Origin: Protonemura montana
Lineage: Eukaryota; Arthropoda; Insecta; Plecoptera; Nemouridae
Length of the DNA stretch: 64,000 bases
NCBI GenBank assembly: GCA_947568835.1
Contig: OX387604.1
Coordinates: forward strand, 6,727,860-6,791,859
Direction: 5' to 3'
The notes under the pieces are model-generated. The model was given only the letters and a program-made list of their open reading frames with translations. It was not told where the DNA came from and searched no databases. Positions within the stretch are counted from its first letter, which is position 1. The number at the start of each line of letters is the position of its first letter. The position numbers were made by a program, and so were the translations under genes. This document shows positions 62,672 to 64,000 of the stretch, piece after piece.

Positions 62672-62961
62672 TATCGAACGGTTTGGCGTGTTGGAAACAC
62701 CGGTTCTCATAAGATCCCCGAAGTTAAGCAACATTTTTCTGGGTCAGGTATTTGATGGATGACCACCATACACATGACCAGTTCTGTTTGGGAGAGAGGT
62801 TGAAGGTATGAAAGTAAGTACAGCAACTTCATTTGCCTTGCTTATCAACCTCTCGACAGCATGGATTTGTGGAGAAATCCTGTTGTTCGCGTTGTACCGT
62901 CATTCGAAAGAGACATTAAGCTGGTGGTCCCCTTGGTGCTCTTCGACAAGAGTACGCTACG
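62672..62961 (+). repeat. 5S-derived SINE family, copy F (3' truncated into TA repeat)
   Basis: It begins GAACGGTTTGGCGTG. The 5S-like head is CTCATAAGATCCCCGAAG, then TTAAGCAACATTTTTCTGGG, then GATGGATGACCACC. The body matches copies C and D up to AGAGTACGCTAC, where the sequence passes directly into a TA microsatellite. Confidence 0.87.
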
Positions 62962-63014
62962 TATATATATATATACGTATATACGTATATATATATATAT
63001 ATATATAATATAAT
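62962..63014. repeat. TA microsatellite with ACGT interruptions
   Basis: An alternating TA run interrupted twice by CG (TATACGTATATACGTATA), ending in TAATATAATAAAA. It replaces the 3' part of SINE copy F. Confidence 0.9.
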
Positions 63015-64000
63015 AAAAAGATATAATAATTTGTCACACAAAGCCTGGCCATGAAACACATTTATCATACCATGCATATTTTATGATTTTCAACATCGTC
63101 TCCGTGGCGATGTTCACGCCGCTAGGCGGGAAGTTGGTTTGGTGGGGCAGGGGGGCAGGGGGGCATGGGGATTGAAAGACAGTATGGGCATAGAAGAGGC
63201 ATCAACTGCAATCGGAATACAGGCACACAATCGGAACGAACAGGACGGGAGAGATGATGCCAGACAACGCTGGGATATCGGGCAGCCGGTGTAGCCCGAA
63301 CCACGCGTCCCCAGTATACTGGACGCGAATTGTGTGACAGATTTCCTCCCTGATGTGCCTGCTTTGTTAGTTCGCTGTCCGTGTATGCCGACCTATGTCA
63401 TGGGGGCTGATTTCACGAGTGCGTGTTATTTTTCCCTTTTTTTACTTTGACATTGGATTGATATTTTTGCTTACATTGAAGAAACTTCGAACGTTTACTG
63501 TCTACGCGAGGATAAATTGAAAATTTAAACATAAATCGATTTTTCGTCTCGGAAAGCTGTATGGAAAATTATGCAAGGTGATCCTCGATCTTGACATCAC
63601 CTTCTTGAGTGTTTGCTCTTGTTTATGAAGCAGATACAAGTTGCAAGTAAAATACGAAAATGTGTTTCGCTGAAAGAAAAGTGGAGTGGAAAATTATTCC
63701 TAGCTTTACGGGCATAAAATTCTCCGTCCTTTTTGACTTTGTAGTGATCAACATAAATTAAATCACTTTTTATTACAATTTCAATTGGGAATATTGTTGA
63801 TAATTATTTATGGGAAAAGTGTTTCGGAAAAAAGGCATTCATGCACTCCGTGGGAGTTTCATTTAACTGTCACACCCTATAAAAAAATAATCGGACAACA
63901 AAACCAGGACTTCACAGTTAGTATTGAAATCAACTACGTGCAATTAAATTTCATTTTAATTCATTATTTATTATTAACAATTTTCATATAATAATTCAGC
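63015..64000. other. non-coding, no gene seen
   Basis: GC-richer to about 63420 with a GGGGCAGGGGGGCAGGGGGG tract near 63146-63170, then AT-rich to the end. No gene is recognisable. Confidence 0.55.

Noticed and set aside
1-64000. CRISPR arrays, operons, rRNA genes and LTR or virus-like elements
   Set aside because: I saw no spaced direct repeats of CRISPR form, no prokaryotic gene arrangement, no full rRNA gene and no integrase, protease or capsid signature.

Overview
The window is animal nuclear DNA: AT-rich, mostly non-coding, with short exons separated by GT-AG introns of about 0.7-1.9 kb and many interspersed and tandem repeats. The only gene I can support as a working protein-coding gene is a membrane-type alkaline phosphatase on the minus strand. 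Its residue pattern looks like that of invertebrate ALPs. An arthropod is plausible, but the phylum is not settled by what I can see.

Region 1 to about 46.8 kb has no supported coding exon. It is either intergenic or part of very long introns. It holds four copies of a SINE whose head is derived from 5S rRNA (457-793 minus, 20630-21010 plus, 36561-36908 plus, 45581-46009 plus). It also holds a tRNA-like fragment (6143-6191 minus), many microsatellites and minisatellites, a GC-rich patch at 27590-27965, and small hairpin structures, including one resembling a decayed hammerhead ribozyme at 17445-17490.

Region 46,879-56,043 (minus) is the alkaline phosphatase. I reconstructed eight coding exons whose phases join without a break into 549 codons plus a stop. 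They run from a signal-peptide-like N-terminus to a GPI-type hydrophobic tail. All metal ligands and the catalytic serine are present. Two usually conserved motif positions are changed (GDGMD and HGGGD). Its last intron carries a 67-bp minisatellite array.

Region 56.5-58.5 kb, just upstream of the phosphatase and on the opposite strand, is a broken non-LTR retrotransposon (LINE) that retains ORF1 and reverse transcriptase but lacks the endonuclease. ORF1 opens with a degenerate 2A-like motif. A degenerate tRNA-like sequence follows (58,532-58,610), then a hammerhead-like fold (59,186-59,251), then a roughly 950-bp non-autonomous DNA transposon with terminal inverted repeats and repeated internal modules (59,502-60,451).

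Region 60.5-64 kb holds a head-to-head pair of the same 5S-derived SINE (62,388-62,671 minus and 62,672-62,961 plus). The plus copy ends abruptly in a TA microsatellite. The rest is unremarkable non-coding DNA.
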